Assembly (NCBI GenBank): GCA_965539935.1
Contig: CBETVX010000037.1
Span: 1 to 29,754, forward strand
Direction of reading: 5' to 3'
From: CBETVX01 sp965539935
Lineage (GTDB): Bacteria > Bacillota > Clostridia > Peptostreptococcales > Caminicellaceae
DNA: 29,754 bases
The notes under the pieces were generated by a model, which saw only the letters and a program-made list of their open reading frames with translations, searched no databases and was not told the origin of the DNA. Both the position numbers and the translations under genes were made by a program. Positions 23,505 through 29,754 of this stretch are shown piece after piece; within the stretch, counting starts at the first letter, position 1; each line of letters begins with the position of its first letter.

Positions 23505-23544
23505 AATATGACTATCCAATGGAATTCCATTGGATAGTCATATT
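23505..23544. repeat. 40-bp perfect palindrome, likely bidirectional terminator
   Basis: The left half AATATGACTATCCAATGGAA (23505-23524) is followed at once by its exact reverse complement (23525-23544), with no spacer and a GAATTC centre. It sits between the convergent NUDIX gene and the 120-aa membrane protein gene. As RNA it gives a long stem with a short tip. U-richness after it is poor on both strands. Confidence 0.85.
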
Positions 23545-23636
23545 AAAGGTAGGATCGGAAGTTGGATGCTTTTGTATTTGGGGGTCTATTTATATATACC
23601 TTTCCGTATCCTCCTTTAAACTATTTATTAATAATT

Positions 23637-23999
23637 TTATTCAATTAATTTCATATTTATTTCTTTAATTTCTATGTTTCCATTAATAGTTACAAGCTCT
23701 AACTCCTTCATTATATATCCCTTGGTAAACATAACCTTGACTTTTTGGTCATCTACTTTATAAAGTTCGTATTTATCTACAATATTAGTTTTTAATAATT
23801 TATCATTAAATATTTTTCTTAAATCATTAATAATAAAAATATCAAAGTAACTCTTTCCACCAATTATATCATTTAATAATTTTTTTATTTCCATATTTAT
23901 ATATTGGGCTCTTCTAATATCAAAATTGAGCTTAATATTTTCAATAATAAATCCTATCATTATAGTTAATATAAAAGCTATAACAAAAACATTAAACAT
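23637..23999 (-). CDS. Small membrane-anchored protein of unknown function
   Basis: A 120-aa protein that was not recognised. Residues 3-20 (NVFVIAFILTIMIGFIIE) form one membrane helix, and the rest is a mixed charged domain with a basic, helical first half (NFDIRRAQYINMEIKKLLND) and a beta-like second half (YKVDDQKVKVMFTKGYIMKE). It is rich in Ile and Lys. The very strong ribosome site GGGGGAGGG lies 6 nt before the ATG, which supports a real gene. The gene is divergent from the HAD hydrolase gene. The layout could suit a small sensor or a pilus-assembly-like anchor, but nothing shows this. Confidence 0.6.
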   Translation of the reverse strand: MFNVFVIAFILTIMIGFIIENIKLNFDIRRAQYINMEIKKLLNDIIGGKSYFDIFIINDLRKIFNDKLLKTNIVDKYELYKVDDQKVKVMFTKGYIMKELELVTINGNIEIKEINMKLIE

Positions 24000-24217
24000 A
24001 ATAAGCCCTCCCCCACTTTAGCTTTATATTCTTTTATTTTTTATATTATATTTATACCATTTTAAAAATGTGTATAAACCATAAGATTTTCAGAAAAAAA
24101 TTATTATTTTTGAAATTTTGTGGTATATGTATAAATAGATTTTTAATAATTTTCCCTGTGTTATTAAAAATAGTTTTTGCATAAAATGAATAATATAAAT
24201 TAAATGGAGGTATAAAT

Positions 24218-24943
24218 ATGGGTAAAATTGCAGCTTTTTTCGATATAGATGGAACACTGTATAGAAATTCACTAATGATTGAACATTTTAAAAAACTCAT
24301 AAAATATGAGGTTATAGATCCTGCCCTTTGGCATAGTCATGTAAAGCATTCCTATGAAGATTGGGAAAAAAGACGTGGGAATTACGACGACTATCTATTA
24401 GAATTGGCAGGAATCTATATTGACTCTATTAAGGGTCTTAACAAAGAACAAATAGATTTTATAAATAACCAAGTCATAAATCTAAAGGGTGATAAAGTAT
24501 ATACATATACAAGAGCTAGGATTAAATGGCATAAAGCCCAAGGTCATAAAGTGTTTTTTATATCAGGTAGTCCTGAATATTTAGTTGAGAAAATGGCCAA
24601 TAAATATAATGTAAAGCATTACAAAGGTACTAAATACTTAGTAGATGATAATGGAAACTTTACAGGAGAAATCGTAGAAATGTGGGATTCTAAACATAAA
24701 CATAAAGCCATGATGGATTTTGTTAATACTCATGATATTGATTTAAAAAGAAGTTATTCCTATGGCGATACTAATGGAGATCTATCCATGTTAAAACTCA
24801 CAGGCCATCCTGTAGCAATTAATCCTACAAAGGAATTATTGATTAATATAAAAAAGGATAGAGAACTTTATGAGAAGATTACTATAATAGTAGAAAGAAA
24901 AGATGTAATTTATAAACTAGATGGAAATGTAGAGATTATGTAA
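24218..24943 (+). CDS. HAD-IB family phosphatase (SerB-like)
   Basis: A 241-aa haloacid dehalogenase-type hydrolase of subclass IB. Motif I is FFDIDGTLYRNSL (nucleophile Asp and acid Asp), motif II is FISGSPEYLVEKMA, the Lys region is MWDSKHKHKAMMDFV, and motif III is YGDTNGDLSML. The block between motif I and II is helical, as in phosphoserine phosphatase-like enzymes. Substrate is not clear: many related proteins dephosphorylate phosphoserine, other small metabolites or lysolipids. Start ATG has GGAGG 7 nt upstream. It is monocistronic, with a hairpin followed by six T at 24974-25008. Confidence 0.88.
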   Translation: MGKIAAFFDIDGTLYRNSLMIEHFKKLIKYEVIDPALWHSHVKHSYEDWEKRRGNYDDYLLELAGIYIDSIKGLNKEQIDFINNQVINLKGDKVYTYTRARIKWHKAQGHKVFFISGSPEYLVEKMANKYNVKHYKGTKYLVDDNGNFTGEIVEMWDSKHKHKAMMDFVNTHDIDLKRSYSYGDTNGDLSMLKLTGHPVAINPTKELLINIKKDRELYEKITIIVERKDVIYKLDGNVEIM

Positions 24944-24973
24944 GTAGAACCAGTCCTCCTGCCTTTTATTGGT

Positions 24974-25008
24974 AGCTTATTATAAGGCATAATCTATTAA
25001 GCTTTTTT
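24974..25008 (+). terminator. Likely terminator after the HAD gene
   Basis: AGCTTA (24974-24979) pairs with TAAGCT (24998-25003), with a smaller TTAT/ATAA pairing inside the loop, followed by a run of T to 25008. Confidence 0.55.
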
Positions 25009-25057
25009 GAATACTAAGTGTATAAATTTAGAGTTTTATATATAAAGATTAGTGCTT

Positions 25058-25086
25058 TTGTGCTATTAATAACTTTTAATTAAAAT
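25058..25086 (+). promoter_or_regulatory. Possible promoter of the 54-aa ORF
   Basis: TTGTGC (25058-25063), 17-nt spacer, TAAAAT (25081-25086), about 37 bp before the ATG of the small basic protein. Modest match. Confidence 0.4.
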
Positions 25087-25122
25087 TTCTAAATAAATAA
25101 TTTATCAGCAGGAGGTTTTTGA

Positions 25123-25287
25123 ATGACTAAAAAATCAAAAAAAGGTATTGTAGGTAAAAAAATACCTACTTTTCATAATAGACAAAAAACAGGTTTAGGA
25201 TTAAGCTTTACAAATGAACACGTTAGTTATAGTAGTGAAATAGAGTATAAAGTTAAAGAAAAAGATGATAAAGACATAAAAAAGTAG
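25123..25287 (+). CDS. Small basic protein, 54 aa
   Basis: Short ORF with a strong AGGAGG site 8 nt before ATG. The product begins MTKKSKKGIVGKKIPTFHNR, continues with GLGLSFTNEHVSYSSEI and ends with an alternating Lys/Asp tail (KEKDDKDIKK). It has no membrane segment or Cys. The first 23 residues are rich in Lys and Arg, which might suit nucleic acid or ribosome contact, though that is only a guess. A C-rich hairpin begins at the stop codon. Promoter, ribosome site and hairpin together make a coherent small gene. The family was not recognised. Confidence 0.65.
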   Translation: MTKKSKKGIVGKKIPTFHNRQKTGLGLSFTNEHVSYSSEIEYKVKEKDDKDIKK

Positions 25288-25305
25288 CACCCCCCTCAAG
25301 GGTGC
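25287..25305 (+). terminator. Hairpin after the 54-aa ORF
   Basis: GCACCC (25287-25292) pairs with GGGTGC (25300-25305), starting on the last base of the stop codon. The U tract is poor. Confidence 0.55.
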
Positions 25306-25514
25306 ATTCCTATAACATTTAGAAAAAGGGAAGTACTTCGATACTTAATATATAGTATTCTATCTACTTTTAAGAATTCCTTTTAATTTTTTGAAAAATT
25401 TAAATTTTTTCACTGTTATTGTTTCTATCTCCTTTTATTGCTAACATATTAATTAAAAATAATGCAAAAATAATATTATCAATATATTTTAATGCATAAT
25501 TGGAGGTAATAAAC

Positions 25515-25649
25515 ATGAATATTAAAAATATTTTTATATATATCATATTGTCTTTAACTCTAGTGTTACCTAATGTCCCAATAAAATCCTTTACAATTGA
25601 CTCAGCTAAAACCTTAGTTATCCACAATGATTTTGATATACAATCTTAA
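25515..25649 (+). CDS. Short peptide (44 aa) with signal-like N terminus
   Basis: Short ORF with TTGGAGGTAATAAAC just before ATG, a textbook ribosome site. The product has a basic start (MNIKNIF), a hydrophobic core (IYIILSLTLVLP), then a polar tail (SFTIDSAKTLVIHNDFDIQS). This could be a secreted or membrane-tethered peptide. A clean intrinsic terminator starts 6 bp after the stop. The longer minus-strand frame across the same bases has no ribosome site and is not accepted. No homologue was recognised. It could be a signalling peptide, a small toxin-like protein or a remnant. Confidence 0.55.
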   Translation: MNIKNIFIYIILSLTLVLPNVPIKSFTIDSAKTLVIHNDFDIQS

Positions 25650-25654
25650 AAAAT

Positions 25655-25681
25655 ATCCTATTATAATAATAGGATGTTTTT
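25655..25681 (+). terminator. Intrinsic terminator after the 44-aa ORF
   Basis: ATCCTATTA (25655-25663) pairs with TAATAGGAT (25667-25675), TAA loop, then GTTTTTT. A run of A before the stem makes it able to work on either strand. Confidence 0.85.
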
Positions 25682-25692
25682 TAGTTAATACA

Positions 25693-25721
25693 TTGACTTT
25701 CATTCTCAATCAATGTATATT
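25693..25721 (+). promoter_or_regulatory. Promoter of feoAB
   Basis: TTGACT (25693-25698), exactly 17 nt, TATATT (25716-25721). It is embedded in an inverted repeat (25688-25696 with 25710-25718). Transcription would begin near 25728, upstream of the Fur box. Confidence 0.7.
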
Positions 25722-25757
25722 TTTAGTAGGGCTAATAATATATTATGTCAACAGGTT

Positions 25758-25776
25758 GATAATGATTATTATTAAC
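25758..25776 (+). promoter_or_regulatory. Fur box before feoA
   Basis: GATAATGATTATTATTAAC matches 16 of 19 bases of the classic Fur box. It lies about 30 nt after the inferred start of transcription, so Fe-Fur would block elongation or a second promoter here (TTGATA at 25756-25761 overlaps it). A 14-bp palindrome, CATATTCGAATATG (25776-25789), touches its end. Confidence 0.8.
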
Positions 25777-25815
25777 ATATTCGAATATGACTCATTATAG
25801 TTAGGAGGATTATAT

Positions 25816-26034
25816 ATGACTTTAGATTTAGTTAATAGAGGTCAAAAAGTAGAGATAGTCAACATCCCTGACCCAAGCATTAGGGTACAGGCAATTAGAT
25901 TAGGTATTTTTGAAGGTGCCAAACTTTTCTGTTCAGAAAAAATACCAGCAGGACCGGTTATTCTCCAAAACAGAATGCAAGAAATAGCCATAGGCAGAAA
26001 TTTAGCAAAGAAAATCAAAGTTAAGTTTATATAA
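25816..26034 (+). CDS. feoA: Ferrous iron transport protein A
   Basis: A 72-aa SH3-like protein that helps FeoB take up Fe(II). Seen: GQKVEIVNIPDPSIRVQAIR, LGIFEGAKLFCSEKIPAGPV and MQEIAIGRNLAKKIKV, the normal FeoA pattern (the LG-hx-GA core and the AIGRxLAxxI end). TTAGGAGGATTATAT precedes the ATG. It is 32 bp upstream of feoB, so the two are an operon behind the Fur-controlled promoter. Confidence 0.93.
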   Translation: MTLDLVNRGQKVEIVNIPDPSIRVQAIRLGIFEGAKLFCSEKIPAGPVILQNRMQEIAIGRNLAKKIKVKFI

Positions 26035-26066
26035 GACCTAAGTACATAGATCAAGGAGGACTAATC

Positions 26067-27926
26067 ATGGAATCTTGTCATAACCTAGCAACTAAAATAG
26101 AAATTCCCCCAGGCTCAAAAAAAATAGTTTTAGCAGGAAATCCCAATGTGGGAAAATCCGTATTTTTTAACTATTTAACTGGCCTCTATGTAGATGTATC
26201 AAACTTTCCTGGTACTACTATAGATATAAGTTCTGGAAAATTAGGCGAAGATTACGTTTTGGATACCCCTGGTGTTTACGGTGTATCCTCATTTAATGAT
26301 GAGGAAAGAGTAGCTAGGGATATAATTCTTTACGCCGATGTAGTTTTAAATGTTGTTGATGCAGTGCATCTTGAAAGAGATTTATTTTTAACTCAACAAA
26401 TAATTGATATGGGAAAACCTGTAGTTGTTGCACTTAATATGATGGATGATGTATCTAGAAATGGTCTAAAAATAGATATAGATCTTCTTTCAAAGGAACT
26501 TGGAGTAGAGGTTATCCCAACAACGGCAATTAAAGGTGAAGGATTGAGCAAGGTAAAGGATGCTATTAAAAGAGCAAGACCTGGAAATAGAATAAAAAAT
26601 ATTAAAATCATGATAGATAATGTAATATCACAGGTAGATACTGAATCAGAGGCATTGCTACTTCTAGAGGAAGATGAAAATATTATGAATAGACATAGTA
26701 TTACATCTTCAAGTGGCAAAAGGGAAGAAATATATAAACTAAGGAGACAAAGAGTTGATAGCATTGTAGATAAAGTAATTACTCAAACTAATGAAAATGC
26801 ATCCCTTAGGATTAAACTTGGTAGAATGGCACTCCAGCCCTTAACTGGTATCCCTATGTTGTTTATAGTATTATTTTTAATGTATGAGCTTATCGGTGTT
26901 TTTGTTGCCCAAACTGTAGTAGGTATAACTGAAGAAATTATAATGGGACAGTACTTTTATAATTTTATAATGAATACTTTTAGTTTCATAAATGAATCTA
27001 CTCTGATTGGAAGGCTATTAATTGGTGAATTTGGACTTTTAACTATGGTTCCTGTTTATCTGCTTGGCCTATTATTACCTCTAGTAGTTGGATTTTACTT
27101 TTTCCTATCTATTTTAGAGGATTCTGGATATCTTCCTAGAATTGCGGCTCTAGTAGATAGGGTATTAACATCATTAGGACTAAATGGTAGAGCAGTTATT
27201 CCTATGATTTTAGGCTTTGGCTGTGTAACCATGGCAACAATTACTACAAGACTACTAGGTTCTAGAAGAGAAAAGTTCATAGCTACAATGCTTTTAGGTT
27301 TGGCAATACCCTGTTCAGCACAACTTGGGGTAATTATAGGACTTATTGCTCCAATGGGATTAAAGGCCTTATTAATTTATAGTATTACTATCTTTGCTGT
27401 ATTTGTTTTAACTGGTACTATATTAAATAAAATATTACCCGGGGAATCATCGGATTTACTTATAGATTTACCACCTTTAAGGATACCTAAGCTTTCTAAT
27501 ATCTTAAGAAAGACCTATAATAAATCTTTAATGTTCTTAAAGGAAGCAGCTCCCCTTTTTGCTTTAGGTGGTATCATAATAACGGTTATGCAATACACTG
27601 GAATGTTAGATGGTATATCAAATGCACTGGCTCCATTTACGGAGGGTTTCCTAAAACTTCCTCCAAAGGTTGCCCAAGCCTTTATTATGGGTATTGTTAG
27701 AAGAGATTTTGGTGCAGCAGGCTTAAATGATTTAGCTTCCCAAGGATTATTGTCTGATATGCAAGTCATTGTATCATTAGTGGCCATAACATTATTCGTT
27801 CCATGTATAGCGGCTATTATGGTTATATTTAAGGAAAGAAGTTGGCAAGAATCAGCCCTTATATGGGTAGGTAGCTTTATTATTTCTTTCCTTACAGCTG
27901 GAATATTAGCTCAGTTTATCGTATAA
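26067..27926 (+). CDS. feoB: Ferrous iron transporter B
   Basis: A 619-aa membrane protein with an N-terminal G domain. G1 is GNPNVGKS (residues 24-31), G2 lies in FPGTTIDIS, G3 is DTPG (about 66-69), and G4 is NMMD. A helical spacer region (to about residue 250) joins it to the membrane part, which carries the Gate motifs LEDSGYLPRIAALVDRVLTS and GFGCVTMATITTRLLGSRRE with the conserved Cys, and later VRRDFGAAGLNDL. It is shorter than the E. coli protein (about 770 aa), which is usual for clostridial forms. CAAGGAGG precedes the ATG. Uptake of Fe(II) would suit an anaerobe. A terminator with six T follows at 27991. Confidence 0.95.
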   Translation: MESCHNLATKIEIPPGSKKIVLAGNPNVGKSVFFNYLTGLYVDVSNFPGTTIDISSGKLGEDYVLDTPGVYGVSSFNDEERVARDIILYADVVLNVVDAVHLERDLFLTQQIIDMGKPVVVALNMMDDVSRNGLKIDIDLLSKELGVEVIPTTAIKGEGLSKVKDAIKRARPGNRIKNIKIMIDNVISQVDTESEALLLLEEDENIMNRHSITSSSGKREEIYKLRRQRVDSIVDKVITQTNENASLRIKLGRMALQPLTGIPMLFIVLFLMYELIGVFVAQTVVGITEEIIMGQYFYNFIMNTFSFINESTLIGRLLIGEFGLLTMVPVYLLGLLLPLVVGFYFFLSILEDSGYLPRIAALVDRVLTSLGLNGRAVIPMILGFGCVTMATITTRLLGSRREKFIATMLLGLAIPCSAQLGVIIGLIAPMGLKALLIYSITIFAVFVLTGTILNKILPGESSDLLIDLPPLRIPKLSNILRKTYNKSLMFLKEAAPLFALGGIIITVMQYTGMLDGISNALAPFTEGFLKLPPKVAQAFIMGIVRRDFGAAGLNDLASQGLLSDMQVIVSLVAITLFVPCIAAIMVIFKERSWQESALIWVGSFIISFLTAGILAQFIV

Positions 27927-27990
27927 ATTACTATAGCTATGACTTTCTAAATCAAAAGAAAGAAAACATCTGTATCACTACTATTTATAT

Positions 27991-28012
27991 AGCAGCCCTT
28001 GGCTGCTTTTTT
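27991..28012 (+). terminator. Terminator of feoAB
   Basis: AGCAGCC (27991-27997) pairs with GGCTGCT (28001-28007), CTT loop, followed by TTTTT. Confidence 0.9.
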
Positions 28013-28045
28013 AATATGTTTTAGCATATATTCTACTAAAGACCT

Positions 28046-28122
28046 AGTCACTATGAGTCTTCTGCTAGGGATAACTTTAAATACATATTTACTTAAAACC
28101 GAAGCAGATTTCTATAGTGACT
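28046..28122. repeat. Nested inverted repeat between feoB and aroE
   Basis: AGTCACTAT (28046-28054) pairs with ATAGTGACT (28114-28122); inside it TCTGCT (28061-28066) pairs with AGCAGA (28103-28108), and further in TAAATA (28078-28083) pairs with TATTTA (28086-28091). It forms a 77-nt interrupted hairpin past the feoB terminator and past the end of aroE. It could be an RNA structure, a small mobile-element relic or an aroE terminator. Confidence 0.55.
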
Positions 28123-28152
28123 TAATCCCTTAAAGTATTAAAATCAGTTATT

Positions 28153-28968
28153 TTAAACATATTTCTTAATAAGTATATTATATATTTTTTTTACAATGGC
28201 CATATCTATTTCCATATCATTCCACAATTCCTGAGATTTTACTGCTTGAGCCACAAGCATATATAGTCCATTCATATTTTTTAGACCTAGTTCCTTTGCA
28301 TATCTTATAAATAATGTTTCATGGGGATTATATATTAAATCTATAGCTATTTTAAATTTTGATATTTCTTCCCTATTCAAAGGTGATTTGTCAATATTTG
28401 GATACATACCTACTGGTGTACAGTTTATTACAATATCCTGATTCTTTAACCTATTAACATCATTATAGGATATTATTTCATATTCATGAAAAAACTCCTT
28501 TGCATTCTTAACATTTCTACTTACTAAAATAATATTAGCTATTTTATTGTCCACCAAATACTGTATGACAGCCTTTGAAGCCCCTCCAGTGCCTAGTACT
28601 ACAACCCTTCTATTTTTTAAATCTATATTATACTCCTCAAGCATCATTCCAAATCCATAGTAATCAGTATTATATCCAGTAGTATGATTCCCATTGAAGC
28701 ATATAGTATTTATGGCCCCTATATTTTTAGCTTCACTAGAAATATAATCTAATTCATCCATTAATATGGACTTATAAGGAATAGTTACATTGACACCCTT
28801 TGCTTTTAAGGCCTTAAGTCCATCTAATATAGTCTTAAGCTTTTCTCTTTCAATCTCAAACAGATGATAATACCCCTCAATATTTAGTTCATTATATATT
28901 ATGGAGTGTATTTCAGGGGAATAGCTATGGGAAAGCTTTTCTCCTATTAGACCATATAAATTACTCAA
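28153..28968 (-). CDS. aroE: Shikimate dehydrogenase
   Basis: Reduces 3-dehydroshikimate to shikimate with NADPH. The 271-aa length is normal. Seen: GEKLSHSYSPEIHS (substrate site), GVNVTIPYK with the catalytic Lys, GAINTI, GYNTDYYGFGMML with the catalytic Asp, the Rossmann loop VLGTGGASKAV, INCTPVGMYPN and the C-terminal GLYMLVAQAVKSQELW. It lies 42 bp after tyrA on the same strand, so both belong to an aromatic amino acid operon that reaches past the window edge. Start ATG has AGGAGG upstream (28976-28981). Confidence 0.95.
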   Translation of the reverse strand: MSNLYGLIGEKLSHSYSPEIHSIIYNELNIEGYYHLFEIEREKLKTILDGLKALKAKGVNVTIPYKSILMDELDYISSEAKNIGAINTICFNGNHTTGYNTDYYGFGMMLEEYNIDLKNRRVVVLGTGGASKAVIQYLVDNKIANIILVSRNVKNAKEFFHEYEIISYNDVNRLKNQDIVINCTPVGMYPNIDKSPLNREEISKFKIAIDLIYNPHETLFIRYAKELGLKNMNGLYMLVAQAVKSQELWNDMEIDMAIVKKIYNILIKKYV

Positions 28969-29010
28969 TATAATTCCTCCTATCTGTTTAATGACGATTT
29001 CATTTAACTA

Positions 29011-29754
29011 TTAATTTAAAGCTTCTCTTTTCAATCTAGATTCTTCAAGAATAGTTATCAAAGCTTTACTATCTTTGTTTATTAAGATATTTTTTATATT
29101 TCTAATACTATTTTCAAATTTCTCTAATTCATTAACTATATTTTTATTGTTCTCCATAAATAGCTCTGTCCAAAGTTGAGTATTAATCATAGCCACCCTA
29201 GTTGCATCTCTAAAGCTCCCCCCAACGCAATGTCTTATACAGTCTATGGAGTTATTATGAGTTAATGCCGATGCAACTATATGGGGCAACTGACTTGTAA
29301 GTGCAATAATCTCATCATGCCTTTCGGGACTAGTTTTGGTGATGTTTTTGCAACCTATTTTTTTTATAATTTCTTCAATTATTTCAATGTTTTTTTCTTG
29401 ATTTTTATATGTGGGGGTTAAGATGTAGTTTGAATCCTTAAATATATTTTCTGAAGCAAAGGTAATTCCTTTATTCTCTTTTCCTGCCATGGGATGACCT
29501 CCAATAAAATCAAGGTCATCCCTTAAAATTTCACTTACTTCTTTAATTACTGAGCTTTTAATACCTGCCGTATCTGTAATGATAGCATTATGTTTAAAAA
29601 ATTTCATATTATCCTTCATAAAATTTATGGTTGCATTTGGATATAAGCATATTATTACTATATCAGATTTTTTCAAAGGTATTTCAGGATCTATATATCC
29701 CTTATCTATTATTCCCAAATTTTCAGCTACTTTTATGCTTTCCCCATCTATATC
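29011..29754 (-). CDS. tyrA: Prephenate dehydrogenase, 5' end missing
   Basis: Oxidative decarboxylation of prephenate to 4-hydroxyphenylpyruvate for tyrosine. The frame is open to the window edge (DIDGESIKVAENLGIIDKGY at the visible start), so the N-terminal NAD-binding loop, about 30-40 residues, lies outside. The TTG at 29718 is only an internal codon. Seen: VIICLYPN, TDTAGIKSSV, FIGGHPMAGKENKG with the catalytic His, HDEIIALTSQLPHIVASAL, and GGSFRDATRVA. It ends without an ACT domain, as the protein stops at about the usual end of the dehydrogenase core. Confidence 0.93.
   Translation of the reverse strand, partial: DIDGESIKVAENLGIIDKGYIDPEIPLKKSDIVIICLYPNATINFMKDNMKFFKHNAIITDTAGIKSSVIKEVSEILRDDLDFIGGHPMAGKENKGITFASENIFKDSNYILTPTYKNQEKNIEIIEEIIKKIGCKNITKTSPERHDEIIALTSQLPHIVASALTHNNSIDCIRHCVGGSFRDATRVAMINTQLWTELFMENNKNIVNELEKFENSIRNIKNILINKDSKALITILEESRLKREALN

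Noticed and set aside
23545..23636. Small gene or RNA after the 40-bp palindrome
   Set aside because: No ribosome site, no open frame of note and no stable pairing was found.
25400..25627. 75-aa frame on the minus strand
   Set aside because: It starts with TTG without a ribosome site and lies over the well-formed 44-aa plus-strand gene and its upstream region.

Overview
This window looks like a stretch of chromosome from a low-GC anaerobic Firmicute, most likely class Clostridia and possibly a Tissierellales-type organism. The grounds are the strongly AT-rich codons, A/T-filled intergenic regions, strong GGAGG ribosome sites, TTG/GTG starts, intrinsic terminators, and gene families typical of clostridia (AbgT, M20D peptidases, DUF1292, NusG domain II protein with polyprenyl synthase, FeoA/FeoB). 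No rRNA, tRNA, IS element, prophage or CRISPR array was seen. The lineage is inferred from family content, not measured.

Layout. (1) 184-3580, minus strand: a lipoprotein with a PrcB-like domain and two tandem C-terminal repeats, a YihY/BrkB membrane protein, a DUF998 membrane protein and an orphan FliL-like protein. (2) 3833-9472, minus strand: a regulator with a degenerate GGDEF-like domain, then an AbgT transporter, an M20D amidohydrolase and an AbgA-like amidohydrolase, the last two overlapping by one base. (3) 9599-10696: an orphan OmpR/VanR-type response regulator followed by a Cys/His-rich DUF1292 protein. (4) 10808-13854: a tight folate operon folE-folP-folB-folK ending in a core-only DAHP synthase, driven by a near-consensus promoter at 13916-13945. 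(5) 14027-20966: a locus resembling flavin-based extracellular electron transfer systems. It holds a polyprenyl diphosphate synthase, a NusG domain II protein and an NDH-2/DoxX fusion with an Ala-rich repeat insert on the minus strand. Divergently, across 536 bp of regulatory DNA, lie a lipoprotein with four FMN-binding repeats and an ApbE flavin transferase. (6) 20993-25649: an ABC exporter, a CoA-type NUDIX hydrolase, a small membrane protein, a HAD hydrolase and two small ORFs (54 and 44 aa) that have ribosome sites and terminators. (7) 25693-27926: feoA-feoB with a sigma-A-type promoter and a 16/19 Fur-box match. (8) 28153-29754, minus strand: aroE and a 5'-truncated tyrA.

How the genes may work together. 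In region 5, NADH would be oxidised by the membrane NDH-2, quinone made with the polyprenyl synthase would carry electrons, ApbE would attach FMN to the repeats of the surface lipoprotein, and electrons would leave to an outside acceptor. This is inferred from family knowledge. The locus is unusual in three ways: a 110-residue Ala-rich insert with three exact-length 18-aa repeats splits the DoxX-like part of the dehydrogenase; all four lipoprotein repeats carry DDxAGVS where the canonical flavinylation motif has Thr; and no EetB-like membrane gene lies between the NusG-II and polyprenyl synthase genes. Regions 2 and 4 may also be linked: p-aminobenzoyl-glutamate uptake and cleavage would give the p-aminobenzoate that FolP uses.
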